This document shows positions 16,746 to 24,668 of a stretch of 64,000 nt of DNA, in pieces. Numbering within the stretch: position 1 is the stretch's first letter; each line of letters begins with the position of its first letter. Source of the stretch: Rhodospirillales bacterium (GTDB lineage Bacteria > Pseudomonadota > Alphaproteobacteria > Micavibrionales > Micavibrionaceae); assembly GCA_020638295.1 (NCBI GenBank), contig JACKIU010000003.1, forward strand, positions 1 to 64,000. Direction: 5' to 3'. Under the pieces are notes generated by a model, which was given only the letters and a program-made list of their open reading frames with translations, made no database searches and was not told the DNA's origin. The position numbers and the translations under genes are program-made.

Positions 16746-17423
16746 ATGCGATGTGATAACGGCGATTACGGCCTTTTCTGCGGCACGCGCAACTATATGC
16801 ACGACCTTGGCCGTTCCTTAAAAATCTGGCACGAATTCCGCAAAGGCTTTCACGCTCTGCACCGCGTGCAGAATTGCATAACGTTTTTCGGCTCGGCCCG
16901 CTTTGACGAAAATCATGAATATTACAAATTGGCTTATGAGACCGCCTATAAAGTCGGCAAGGCCGGTTATACCGTTATGACCGGAGGCGGCCCGGGCGTG
17001 ATGGAAGCGGCCAACCGCGGCGCGCGTGATGCCGGAGCGCTCTCCATCGGCTGCAATATCCACCTGCCGCATGAACAAACGCCCAATTCCTATACGGACA
17101 TCACTCTGCAATTTCACTATTTCTTCGTGCGCAAAGTCATGTTACTGAAATATTCGACCGGCTTTGTTCTGCTGCCCGGCGGTTTCGGCACGATGGATGA
17201 GCTGTTTGAAACCGCCACCCTTATTCAAACCGATAAAATCGAAGATTTTCCGGTCGTTGTGATGGGACGAAAATACTGGGAACAACTCGACCCGTTCCTG
17301 ATTAAAACGATGGTCGCAGGCGGCACGATTGATGAAAAAGATTTGCGGATCGCCAGAATGACCGACGATCCGCAGGAAGCTTTGGACATCATCCGATTAC
17401 AAAAAATCGGTGAAACCATTTAA
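16746..17423 (+). CDS. LOG-family Rossmann protein (TIGR00730 type)
   Basis: The 225-residue protein carries GGGPGVMEAANRGA near residue 80 and PGGFGTMDELFE near residue 145, the nucleotide-binding and catalytic signatures of the LOG family. Family members release free cytokinin-like bases or ribose 5-phosphate from nucleoside monophosphates. Other bacterial members act on AMP, and the true substrate here is not known. GAGG precedes the ATG at 16746. The last bases are two away from the convergent CBS gene. Confidence 0.85.
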   Translation: MRCDNGDYGLFCGTRNYMHDLGRSLKIWHEFRKGFHALHRVQNCITFFGSARFDENHEYYKLAYETAYKVGKAGYTVMTGGGPGVMEAANRGARDAGALSIGCNIHLPHEQTPNSYTDITLQFHYFFVRKVMLLKYSTGFVLLPGGFGTMDELFETATLIQTDKIEDFPVVVMGRKYWEQLDPFLIKTMVAGGTIDEKDLRIARMTDDPQEALDIIRLQKIGETI

Positions 17424-17425
17424 AC

Positions 17426-17860
17426 TTAGGCCACAACCTTAAACACGGCGCGTTCAACGATTTTCGCGACTTCGTCAGCATCGGCGTTCTTACGCAGAAT
17501 ATTACCGAAAGACAAAATCCCGGTCACCTTGCCTTCATGATTGCGCACAATCAAACGGCTGACATTGTGGCCGCGCATTTTATCCGCCGCATCTTCAAGA
17601 AAATCGTCTTCATTACAGGCATAGACTTTGTCCGTCATGTAATCAGCAACCTTTTCCTTGGCCGGATCTTTCCCTTCGGCAATCGCACGGATCACAATAT
17701 CCCGGTCTGTGATCATCCCTTGCAGATCATTTCCCTTGCCGACCGGCAACACGCCGCAATCGGTTTCTTTCATCTTTTGTGCAGCCACGGTCAAGCTGTC
17801 ATCCGCACTGACTGTTATAACTTTTTCCGTCATTAAATCGCTGACTACTGTTTTTTGCAT
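17426..17860 (-). CDS. CBS-domain protein
   Basis: Two CBS motifs fill the 144 residues (about 8-60 and 75-130), with GMITDRDIVIRAIAEG typical of the first. Such stand-alone pairs bind adenosine nucleotides and sense energy state. TGGAG precedes the ATG at 17860. The region upstream holds an FNR box shared with the divergent EF-hand/UspA operon, so control by low oxygen is plausible. No attached catalytic domain is present. Confidence 0.9.
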   Translation of the reverse strand: MQKTVVSDLMTEKVITVSADDSLTVAAQKMKETDCGVLPVGKGNDLQGMITDRDIVIRAIAEGKDPAKEKVADYMTDKVYACNEDDFLEDAADKMRGHNVSRLIVRNHEGKVTGILSFGNILRKNADADEVAKIVERAVFKVVA

Positions 17861-17938
17861 GAGTAAACTCCATCTTTATATTCACACTCGAGTATTATCA
17901 AAAAACCAACCGTTGCCGCAAGAAACAAACAGTGCTTT

Positions 17939-17952
17939 TTGACAAATATCAA
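17939..17952. promoter_or_regulatory. FNR/FixK-type box, divergent CBS and EF-hand operons
   Basis: TTGACAAATATCAA is a perfect TTGA-N6-TCAA box. Centre 17945.5 would give a plus-strand start near 17987, 31 bases before the EF-hand start codon. UspA and CBS proteins are commonly under FNR/ANR control in proteobacteria, so the placement makes sense. Confidence 0.8.
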
Positions 17953-18017
17953 ACCCTTGCCAGCAACATTGTGATTGATTTAGGGTGTAGAAGTGGCTGA
18001 AAAAGGAGAATCATATC

Positions 18018-18548
18018 ATGTTGAAATATCTTTACACCGCGCTCTGCGTAGGATTAGCCCTCATCTCGGCAAGCCCGGCAGCCTTGGCGGTGGACAGTGA
18101 TCGCCTCATCTTGGAAACCATGTTCAGGGAGGCCGACATCATCCCCGATGGTAAGCTCGATCAGGGGGAGTTTGACATGCACCACCTCTCCGCCTTCACC
18201 CAAATGGACATCAACAAGGACGGCGTTCTGGATATGGATGAATGCATGGACAATTGCTTCATCACCGGCGCCCTCAACGGTGGGCAAAGCCAAGTGGAAA
18301 CTATGCAACAACTCGAATTTGAAGACACGCCGTATCGCTTTAAAGCCATCGATATTGACGGCTCCGGGGCTTTGAAAGTCTATGAATACATCCTCTTCGG
18401 CCGTGAGCGTTTTAAATATTTCGACCGTAACAAGGACGGCACTATCGCCAGCGATGAATTCTGCAGCGGCTATCGCTCATCGATGCCCTGCGATGTCAGC
18501 GAAAGCGAACTGCTTAAACCGCAACCCAAACAGGACACAGCGCCATGA
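18018..18548 (+). CDS. Exported EF-hand calcium-binding protein
   Basis: A Sec signal peptide occupies residues 1-25 (hydrophobic core, then ASPAALA before the cut). The mature part holds EF-hand-like loops: DINKDGVLDMDE, DIDGSGALKVYE and DRNKDGTIASDE, plus a weaker one starting DIIPDGKLDQGE. Calcium binding in the periplasm is therefore likely. A strong AAGGAG precedes the ATG. The stop overlaps the UspA start by four bases, and an FNR box lies upstream. Why a calcium protein is co-transcribed with a cytosolic stress protein is unclear. Confidence 0.85.
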   Translation: MLKYLYTALCVGLALISASPAALAVDSDRLILETMFREADIIPDGKLDQGEFDMHHLSAFTQMDINKDGVLDMDECMDNCFITGALNGGQSQVETMQQLEFEDTPYRFKAIDIDGSGALKVYEYILFGRERFKYFDRNKDGTIASDEFCSGYRSSMPCDVSESELLKPQPKQDTAP

Positions 18549-19402
18549 AAAAGATACTTTTTGCTACAGACCTGAGTGCCAATGCCGATCGCGCGATGGA
18601 ACGCGCGATTCAGCTTACCAAACGTCACGATGCGCAGCTCTATATCGTCCACGTCCTGCCGCAATACAAGGCCAAAACCTTGCAGGACTCGTTGAAACAG
18701 GACACCGCTGATCTCATTTTGGAATATTTCAACAAATACAGGGATGCCAAAGGCCTATCCCCTAAAATTGAGGTCCTTATGGGCCCTACGCCCCATATGC
18801 AAATCTTGGATTACGCCCAGAAAATCAAGGCCGACATGATTGTTATCGGCCTGCACGGCAAAGCCAAATTCCGCGATCTGTTCGTCGGCACGACGGTTGA
18901 GCGTCTGGCCCGCAAAAGCACGAAACCCGTACTGATTGTTAAGGACAAGTCGACCGGGCATTATCAAAGCATCGTCGGCGCGGTCGATTTCGCCCCGGCC
19001 TCACGTGCCGCCTTGCGTACCGCAATGGAACTGGCACCCAAGGGCGTCTTTGAGATCATCCATTGCTTCCAGATCCCCGTCGCCTACCCGACAACGGCTG
19101 AATTTGCTTTGGCGGCCTATGAGCAAACCGAAAAAACCCAGAACAAAGCGATGGATGCCTTTTTAAAAACCGAACAAACGCACTTTAAGAAAACCCATAA
19201 CGGCGAAGCCAAGCGGCTGGGCAGTAGGCTGGTCGAAGGCCCGGCCTATCAAACTCTGATGAAAGAAGCCAAAACCGCCAAAGCCGACCTGATTACGCTT
19301 GGTGCCCATGGCGCATCGATCATCACGCCATTTAAACTCGGCGGCTTGGCCGAAGATGTACTGGCCAACCCGCCATGCGATATCCTCCTCGTCAGGGAGT
19401 AA
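18545..19402 (+). CDS. Tandem universal stress protein (UspA family)
   Basis: Two UspA domains make up the 285 residues. The first has the ATP-binding pattern G-X2-G-X9-G-T in GLHGKAKFRDLFVGTT near residue 98; the second has GAHGASIITPFKLGG near residue 257. The N-terminus MKKILFATDLS is typical. Cytosolic, ATP-binding stress protein, often induced at low oxygen or in stationary phase. It overlaps the EF-hand gene by four bases and precedes the PH-domain membrane protein by 18 bases. Confidence 0.93.
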   Translation: MKKILFATDLSANADRAMERAIQLTKRHDAQLYIVHVLPQYKAKTLQDSLKQDTADLILEYFNKYRDAKGLSPKIEVLMGPTPHMQILDYAQKIKADMIVIGLHGKAKFRDLFVGTTVERLARKSTKPVLIVKDKSTGHYQSIVGAVDFAPASRAALRTAMELAPKGVFEIIHCFQIPVAYPTTAEFALAAYEQTEKTQNKAMDAFLKTEQTHFKKTHNGEAKRLGSRLVEGPAYQTLMKEAKTAKADLITLGAHGASIITPFKLGGLAEDVLANPPCDILLVRE

Positions 19403-19420
19403 CAGAAAAGGACAGAGCCG

Positions 19421-20083
19421 ATGAGCTATGTCAGAAAAGTCGTATCCGCAAACGAAAGGCTTCTGGCCATTTTCCGGCCACACTGGATTTATGTGTTCGA
19501 AGGCTTTATGTGGTTTCTGATTCTGACCATAGCCGGGTTGATCGTCGATCATTACTTTTACCAATTTGTCGGCCCGCAAACTCTGGCCGTCGATATCAGC
19601 ATTGAGTATTTCAAAATCACCGGACACCTGACCGGTATTTCCACCATTTTTGCAGCCATGGGGCTGGCCATCCTCTGGGTTCAAACCCTGATTTTTGTGT
19701 CCTCAGAAATCGGCCTGACCGACCAGCGGATCATTCACAAAAAGGGGTTGGTTTTCATTCAGGTCGATCAGGTTGATCTCGAAGACATCCGCGCCGAACA
19801 AGTCTTTCACGGCTGGCTGGGCTGGCTTTTGGGATACGGGCGTATCCATCTTGATTGCCGCTTCATCCACGATGTCTGGCTTCCGGCCATCCACAATCCC
19901 TACCGCCTTGTCAAAGCCTCGCACACCGCACGTCTCAAACACCCGCTGATCGAATACGGCCTCGATGAGTTCGAAAGCAACATGGAAGCCATCGAAAAGC
20001 AAATGGACGCTCGCCATAAAATGCAGCATAAACTGGCCGTATTGAAAAAAACCGTGCGCCAGCGCTTTGATAAAGCTGCTTAA
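19421..20083 (+). CDS. PH-domain (bPH2-type) membrane protein
   Basis: Two membrane helices lie near residues 20-45 and 70-100. After them is a bacterial PH-like domain with the pattern TDQRIIHKKGLVFI and a lysine-rich, probably coiled-coil C-terminus (residues 185-220). The function of this family is unknown. It is the last gene of the FNR-linked EF-hand/UspA/PH operon. Confidence 0.75.
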   Translation: MSYVRKVVSANERLLAIFRPHWIYVFEGFMWFLILTIAGLIVDHYFYQFVGPQTLAVDISIEYFKITGHLTGISTIFAAMGLAILWVQTLIFVSSEIGLTDQRIIHKKGLVFIQVDQVDLEDIRAEQVFHGWLGWLLGYGRIHLDCRFIHDVWLPAIHNPYRLVKASHTARLKHPLIEYGLDEFESNMEAIEKQMDARHKMQHKLAVLKKTVRQRFDKAA

Positions 20084-20428
20084 AAATGGTCTTGGTAAAT
20101 AATCATAGACAGCATTATGACCGCGACAGGCAGCGCATATGTGCCGTTCAACTGGGGCAAAGATCTGTTGCTCAAAAGCAATACATATGGCCCAAGCCAC
20201 ACTCACTATCTTCTTTACCGAAAACTGGATTGATTATCTGCTTTAAGTTATCAATGCTGAAAAAACAAGCGTCTTACCTGTTTACAAAAAAACTGAATTT
20301 AGTGTACAACACGTGCAATCAAAGCAAGTTTGAGAGCAGCATATTCTGGCAATTTGTCACCTATGTGTCGCTTTGTTAATTTGACGGAGAACATCAATTT
20401 CTTTTAAGTTATTGATATTATTTATTGA
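20084..20428. other. Intergenic region before tRNA-Trp
   Basis: No credible gene is seen. A segment at about 20355-20380 (GTCACCTATGTGTCGCTT) closely resembles one at 20562-20579 on the other side of the tRNA (GTCACCTATATGTCACTT). The two lie in the same orientation. Confidence 0.5.
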
Positions 20429-20504
20429 AGGGGTATAGCTCAGTTGGTAGAGCGACGGTCTCCAAAACCGTAGGTCGCGGGTTCAAGTCCTGCTGCCCCT
20501 GCCA
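20429..20504 (+). tRNA. tRNA-Trp (CCA anticodon)
   Basis: A complete cloverleaf of 76 bases with encoded CCA end. The acceptor AGGGGTA pairs with TGCCCCT, the D-arm is GCTCAGTTGGTAGAGC, the anticodon loop is CTCCAAA within CGGT...ACCG, and the T-arm is CGGGTTCAAGTCCTG. In many proteobacteria this tRNA precedes secE-nusG; here it is followed by mobile-element scars. Confidence 0.97.
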
Positions 20505-20581
20505 TTTTCCAGATTTTAGATCAGCCGTAATAAGGCGATAATAAGGTTTGCGGCGAAAAATGTCACCTATATGTCACTTAA

Positions 20582-21261
20582 TCATCGCCAAGGTTTAAAA
20601 GGCCGCTTTCTTGAAAAGACAATATTTTTGTCCGCATCCAGAATTACACGATATTTATCTCTGAGCTTCTCAAAAAACAGTTGGTTTCTGTTACCGCGTG
20701 CGCCATCTGTAAATGTGGCATAATTAGAAAACACACCGAGCAAAAAGTCAGGAACCGAAAAGCAAAAATGCTCCAGCTTTTTTCCAAAAGAAACCTCTAA
20801 AGCATATGGTCTTCTGTTATTGGTTTTCTCAAGAGCCTGATAAAGCTCATTTACAGTATTTCTGATTTCTGGTTGTTTAATTTTTGAGTTTTCTTCAAAA
20901 ATCAGTTCAATTGTGGCATGATCGCAGCCCATAAGCCTATGAGGAAGTATTTCTTTAATAAGAGATACGTACAAAGCAGCATATTTTCAGGTGAGCTAAG
21001 CTCTCCGTAAACCAAATAAGATTTAAATGGGAAGCCAACAAGCTGATCTATGTAAGACTTCCTGAGATCTTGCGTGGAATCTGAATAGTGTAAGCCTCTC
21101 TTTTTCAAGTCATCTTTTTGACCGTCTGAAAATGGGTCTGCAATATGTTTTCGGAGGGTAGTATATGTTGTTGCAGAAATTTCATTCCAATCTTCAGTTT
21201 GCACAAAAGACAGGGCTAGCAAGCGTTTTCCTTGATGTTCAATTTCACATTCATCAATAGA
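20582..21261 (-). pseudogene. Disrupted gene, DUF3800-like
   Basis: Two overlapping minus frames (21258 to about 20970, then about 20985 to 20582) read as one protein with a single frameshift: the first ends in YGELSSPEN and the second continues as ALYVSLIKEILPHRL. The start of the reading, SIDECEIEHQGKRLLALSF, and the later ATIELIFEENSKI and CFSVPDFLLG, recall DUF3800 proteins, which have a nuclease-like fold and unknown function. This family call is weak. The 5' end abuts a sequence identical for 13 bases to the right end of the IS5-type element. I see no intact start. Confidence 0.45.
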
Positions 21262-21273
21262 CCTGTTGCAAAA
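21261..21273. repeat. Inverted-repeat end matching the IS5-type element
   Basis: ACCTGTTGCAAAA here is repeated in inverse orientation at 23766-23778, 50 bases past the IS5-type transposase stop. It resembles terminal repeats of that IS group. No matching target duplication flanks the pair, so the boundaries of an element spanning both are not established. Confidence 0.5.
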
Positions 21274-21301
21274 ATGGTCTAATAAGCTTAATCGCACGAA
21301 T

Positions 21302-21401
21302 ATAGCAACTCGGAAAGTATTGGAAAGACCTTCTGATCATTAAACGAAAAGATAGCAACTCGGAAAGTATTGGAAAGACCTTCTGATCATTAAACGAAAA
21401 G
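21302..21401. repeat. Perfect 50-bp tandem duplication
   Basis: Positions 21302-21351 and 21352-21401 are identical. The length, 50, is not a multiple of three, so it shifts the frame of the hypothetical gene on the minus strand. Confidence 0.95.
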
Positions 21402-21640
21402 CCAGCCAGATAGCTTCGATAGCCAACCATAAGCTTCCGTTCCAGTTTAAGAACGACAGAGTGATATTCTTGACTCATTCCTGCAGGATAATATATGAGG
21501 CTCCCTTCATATTGCTTTCCATTGTATGAAAAGGCGTGATTTGTAAATGGTTCTAACTTTTCAATCCAATCCAAATCCCCACGTGCAATATTTTGTATTT
21601 CAGTATCCACGGCGAGTTGGAACTCTTCATCTTCATTCAA
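21302..21640 (-). pseudogene. Truncated hypothetical gene with 50-bp duplication
   Basis: The reading starts at an ATG at 21640 (MNEDEEFQLAVDTE) and looks genuine for about 95 residues, with no recognisable family. It then enters a perfect 50-bp tandem duplication (21302-21351 and 21352-21401), so the product reads FNDQKVFPILSELLS once in frame and then garbled in another frame. Past the duplication it runs into the IS-end-like sequence at 21261 and stops. Either one or both events truncated the gene. Confidence 0.5.
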
Positions 21641-21671
21641 CGGGTCTCTCCTTGAGCGGTTAGTTCCTTAA

Positions 21672-22229
21672 ATCTCTTTGGGATTTATTCCCCGCCCCTT
21701 GGGGCGTAAAATATTCGCGTGAGCGAATATATCCATAAGAGCCATAATGTTACTGTTTTGCTGTATCATCTGGTGTTTCCGGCGAAATATCGTCGCGCCG
21801 TTTTCGATGCGCAGGTTGATGAAGTGTTGCGCGATGTTTGTTTGAAGATAGCAGATCGTTACCAGCTAAAATTTTTAGAGATAGGGACAGATGAGGATCA
21901 CGTTCATTTTTTGGTGCAATCCGTTCCGAGTTATCCAGTAACAAAGCTGGTAACGATCATCAAGAGCATTACGGCGCGTGAGATATTTCGATCATGTCCT
22001 CATGTTAAAAACAGCTTTGGGGCGGTGAGTTTTGGACCGATGGTTATTTCGCTTCTACAGTAGGAAAGCATGGTGATGAGGACATGATAAAGAAATACGT
22101 CCAAAATCAGGGAAAAGAATATCTCAAGCTACACGAAGATAGGCAACTCTCCCTGTTCTGATACCCCGCTGCTTGCGGCGGGGTAGTTCATTCTGTTCAA
22201 GAATTTCAGGGATTCAGGAGGAATCCGTA
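21672..22229 (+). mobile_element. IS200/IS605-type element, copy 1 (inactive)
   Basis: The 558-bp unit begins ATCTCTTTGGGATTTATTCC and ends in GGATTCAGGAGGAATCCGTA. It carries a hairpin at each end (CCCCGCCCCTTGGGG near 21690; TACCCCGCTGCTTGCGGCGGGGTA near 22162), as IS200-group elements do. A second copy follows with no gap. Confidence 0.8.
21719..22161 (+). pseudogene. tnpA: IS200-type Y1 transposase, frameshifted copy
   Basis: The product begins MSEYIHKSHNVTVLLYHLVF, a standard TnpA opening, with the HUH-type motif HVHFLV near residue 62. A run of A residues at about 22007-22011 is one base shorter than in copy 2, so the frame breaks after SCPHVKN and stops at 22063. The catalytic Tyr region is lost. 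The rest of the coding sequence continues out of frame to a stop at 22161. The GTG at 21719 is the start in both copies. Confidence 0.9.
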
Positions 22230-22851
22230 ATCTCTTTGGGATTTATTCCCCGCCCCTTGGGGCGTAAAATATTCGCGTGAGCGAATATATCCATAAGAGC
22301 CATAATGTTACTGTTTTGCTGTATCATCTGGTGTTTCCGGCGAAATATCGTCGCGCCGTTTTCGATGCGCAGGTTGATGAAGTGTTGCGCGATGTTTGTT
22401 TGAAGATAGCAGATCGTTACCAGCTAAATGCGCAGGTTGATGAAGTGTTGCGCGATGTTTGTTTGAAGATAGCAGATCGTTACCAGCTAAAATTTTTAGA
22501 GATAGGGACAGATGAGGATCACGTTCATTTTTTGGTGCAATCCGTTCCGAGTTATCCAGTAACAAAGCTGGTAACGATCATCAAGAGCATTACGGCGCGT
22601 GAGATATTTCGATCATGTCCTCATGTTAAAAAACAGCTTTGGGGCGGTGAGTTTTGGACCGATGGTTATTTCGCTTCTACAGTAGGAAAGCATGGTGATG
22701 AGGACATGATAAAGAAATACGTCCAAAATCAGGGAAAAGAATATCTCAAGCTACACGAAGATAGGCAACTCTCCCTGTTCTGATACCCCGCTGCTTGCGG
22801 CGGGGTAGTTCATTCTGTTCAAGAATTTCAGGGATTCAGGAGGAATCCGTA
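22230..22851 (+). mobile_element. IS200/IS605-type element, copy 2
   Basis: This is a second head-to-tail copy, 622 bp long. It is 64 bp longer than copy 1: a 63-bp internal duplication plus the extra A that keeps the frame. End hairpins are the same as in copy 1. Confidence 0.8.
22277..22783 (+). CDS. tnpA: IS200-type Y1 transposase with internal 21-residue duplication
   Basis: The frame is intact over 168 residues: HUH motif HVHFLV and a Tyr in DMIKKYVQNQG, the expected catalytic residue of single-strand transposases. Residues NAQVDEVLRDVCLKIADRYQL are present twice in a row because of a 63-bp duplication, which no normal family member has (typical length is about 140-150). Whether the enzyme still works is doubtful. 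No TnpB gene accompanies it. Confidence 0.9.
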   Translation: MSEYIHKSHNVTVLLYHLVFPAKYRRAVFDAQVDEVLRDVCLKIADRYQLNAQVDEVLRDVCLKIADRYQLKFLEIGTDEDHVHFLVQSVPSYPVTKLVTIIKSITAREIFRSCPHVKKQLWGGEFWTDGYFASTVGKHGDEDMIKKYVQNQGKEYLKLHEDRQLSLF

Positions 22852-22890
22852 ATATGATTCACTGGTGAAGGAGTTGGAGGCTCCCTCACC

Positions 22891-23718
22891 ATGGCTCAAT
22901 TTAACGTATCCTCTCTTTTACACAAGAGACAATTTCGGTATCTAACAGGCGTTACGCCTGAGATTTTTCTGCAAATGGTAGATCGCCTGCGCCCTTCATG
23001 GGAACGGCTTTGCCGCCGGAAGAACCGTTCGGGCCGACCATACGGCGTAGGTAATCTGGAAGATCATCTGCTTGTGATGTTGATTTTGTACCGTTGTCAC
23101 ATCACGCAGGATTTTCTCGGCCTCCTGTACGGCGTGGACAAGGCCACGATTTGCCGGGCTTTGCGGCGGATCGAACCTTTGGCGAAGCGGACTGTGGGTG
23201 TCAAACGCCAGATCCGTGTCACAGAAGAGGAAGCACAGGCGCTTTTGATCGACGCCACGGAACAGCCCGTGCAACGCCCGAAACATGGGCAAAAGCGTTG
23301 GTATTCCGGCAAGAAGAAGCGCCACAGCATCAAAAACGAGATCATCACGACCGAAGCGGGGCGGATCGTGTCCGCCTCACCGTCCGCGCCCGGCACCGTT
23401 CATGACATCACAATCCGCAGGCGCGGACCGCCCTTGCCAAAGGGCTCTCGTGGATACGGCGACAGTGGTTATCAAGGCTATCAGGAGGACCACCCCGACT
23501 TCGACATGCCCTACAAAAAAACAAAAAATAGAAAGCTCACAAATGAAGAAAAAGAATATAACCACGCCCTCTCACGCTTTCGCGTCCGCGTCGAACATGC
23601 CATTGGACGCATGAAGAAATTCCGCATCCTCGCCGACCGCTACCGCTATCCCCGGTCTCGACACAGCGTAAAATTCGCCGTCATCGCAGGTATTACAAAT
23701 CTTCTCGCGGGGTTTTAG
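22891..23718 (+). CDS. IS5-family DDE transposase
   Basis: The 275-residue protein has an N-terminal helix-turn-helix part (about residues 50-90, HITQDFLGLLYGVDKATICRAL), then a DDE domain with Asp in LLIDATEQPV, Asp in GTVHDITIR and Glu in RVEHAIGRMKKFR. This order fits the DDE_Tnp_4 group of IS5-type elements. The frame is complete. The right end of the element is likely the repeat at 23766-23778; the left end is unclear because two IS200 copies abut it at 22851. Confidence 0.88.
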   Translation: MAQFNVSSLLHKRQFRYLTGVTPEIFLQMVDRLRPSWERLCRRKNRSGRPYGVGNLEDHLLVMLILYRCHITQDFLGLLYGVDKATICRALRRIEPLAKRTVGVKRQIRVTEEEAQALLIDATEQPVQRPKHGQKRWYSGKKKRHSIKNEIITTEAGRIVSASPSAPGTVHDITIRRRGPPLPKGSRGYGDSGYQGYQEDHPDFDMPYKKTKNRKLTNEEKEYNHALSRFRVRVEHAIGRMKKFRILADRYRYPRSRHSVKFAVIAGITNLLAGF

Positions 23719-23765
23719 AAAATGATCCAGCAGGGCTGATTGCACATGCAACGAATTTACCTTAC

Positions 23766-23778
23766 TTTTGCAACAGGT
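23766..23778. repeat. Likely right terminal repeat of the IS5-type element
   Basis: TTTTGCAACAGGT is the exact inverse of 21261-21273. It lies 48 bases after the transposase stop, where the end of a small IS is expected. Confidence 0.55.
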
Positions 23779-23963
23779 TTAATATATGAATAGGAGGAAA
23801 GTTATCGCCAGACTATAAACACTGCCATTCGTCTACCGATAACTGTTGTTTTGAAATAAAATACGATATAACCGTCGAAACCCCATCCCACTCAGAACGC
23901 CCTTTATAACGAAATGCAAGCACTGCCAGTTGCCTAACAGGCATAGATAACTTTTCTCTAATC

Positions 23964-24016
23964 TGTATAGTTAAATATACATTTAAATTGACATTTCTTC
24001 TTTTTGCCTGTATCCT
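23964..24016 (+). promoter_or_regulatory. Promoter and operator-like palindrome before phd-doc
   Basis: TTGACA at 23988-23993 and TATCCT at 24011-24016 are separated by 17 bases, a good sigma-70 promoter. Just upstream is the palindrome TGTATA-N6-TATACA at 23964-23981. In Phd-Doc systems the antitoxin binds palindromes near its promoter, so this may be its operator, although it lies upstream of -35. Confidence 0.6.
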
Positions 24017-24036
24017 CAGAGATATAGGAGAGAAAA

Positions 24037-24285
24037 ATGGAAACTTTGTTAAGTAACATAACAGCATCACTCACAGAGCTAAGGGACCCTAAAAAAGTCA
24101 TAGAGCAAGCAGGAGATAAGCCTGTAGCGATTTTAAATCGCAATCAACTGGAAGGATACTTTGTACCGGCCTCTGCCGTTGAAAAGATCAGTTTTGAACC
24201 GGCAGCTCCGGAAGAAATAACAGCGACTCTGAAACGCCGGAAAAAAGCTCTGCGTCCGACGTTAGATTATCTAAAAGATAAATAA
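24037..24285 (+). CDS. phd: Phd/YefM-type antitoxin
   Basis: This 82-residue protein has an N-terminal DNA-binding half with KKVIEQAGDKPVAILNRNQLEGYFVP, the standard Phd/YefM core. Its charged C-terminus with LKRRKKALRP should wrap the toxin. AGGAGA precedes the ATG. It is followed after two bases by a Doc-type toxin gene, the canonical antitoxin-first order. It represses its own promoter in relatives. Confidence 0.88.
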   Translation: METLLSNITASLTELRDPKKVIEQAGDKPVAILNRNQLEGYFVPASAVEKISFEPAAPEEITATLKRRKKALRPTLDYLKDK

Positions 24286-24287
24286 TT

Positions 24288-24668
24288 ATGAAATTTTTGT
24301 CCGCAGAAGACGTGATTACAATTCATGAGGATGTAATTGATTCCAATGAATTACAGGGAATGGCGGCCAATAAATCCATAGAAGCCGTGATCGCGCGTAT
24401 CCATAACCGTATGGCCTATGGCATGATTGCCGATGTCTATGAATTGGCGGCTTGCTATGCGTGTTATATTGCTGTTGGACATGCTTTTCATGATGCAAAT
24501 AAGAGAACGGCTTTTGCGTCTATGGATATATGTTTGGCATTAAACGGCATCGAATTGAACTTTAATGCAGAGGAAGCCGGAGATATGATAATCAAAGCAG
24601 CGCAGCGTATTATTGACGAAAGCGAATTAGCACTTTGGCTAAGAAACTTATCCCGTAGTGGAGAATAA
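24288..24668 (+). CDS. doc: Doc-type toxin (Fic fold)
   Basis: The 126-residue protein carries HAFHDANKRTAF near residue 64, matching the Fic/Doc motif HxFxDANKR that in Doc phosphorylates and inactivates EF-Tu. The start MKFLSAEDVITIHEDVI and the overall length are typical of death-on-curing proteins. It directly follows its antitoxin gene. The pair lies in a mobile-element-rich region and was probably acquired. Confidence 0.92.
   Translation: MKFLSAEDVITIHEDVIDSNELQGMAANKSIEAVIARIHNRMAYGMIADVYELAACYACYIAVGHAFHDANKRTAFASMDICLALNGIELNFNAEEAGDMIIKAAQRIIDESELALWLRNLSRSGE

Noticed and set aside
22277..22851. IS605-type element with TnpB and guide RNA
   Set aside because: No tnpB-like frame or RuvC motif is present next to either TnpA copy.
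21261..23778. One composite transposon bounded by the 13-bp inverted repeats
   Set aside because: No target-site duplication flanks the pair, and the inside contains fragments of a host-like hypothetical gene, so the repeats may belong to separate insertions.
23813..24070. Minus-strand gene upstream of phd
   Set aside because: It overlaps the strong phd promoter and antitoxin start, has no ribosome-binding site and resembles no family.
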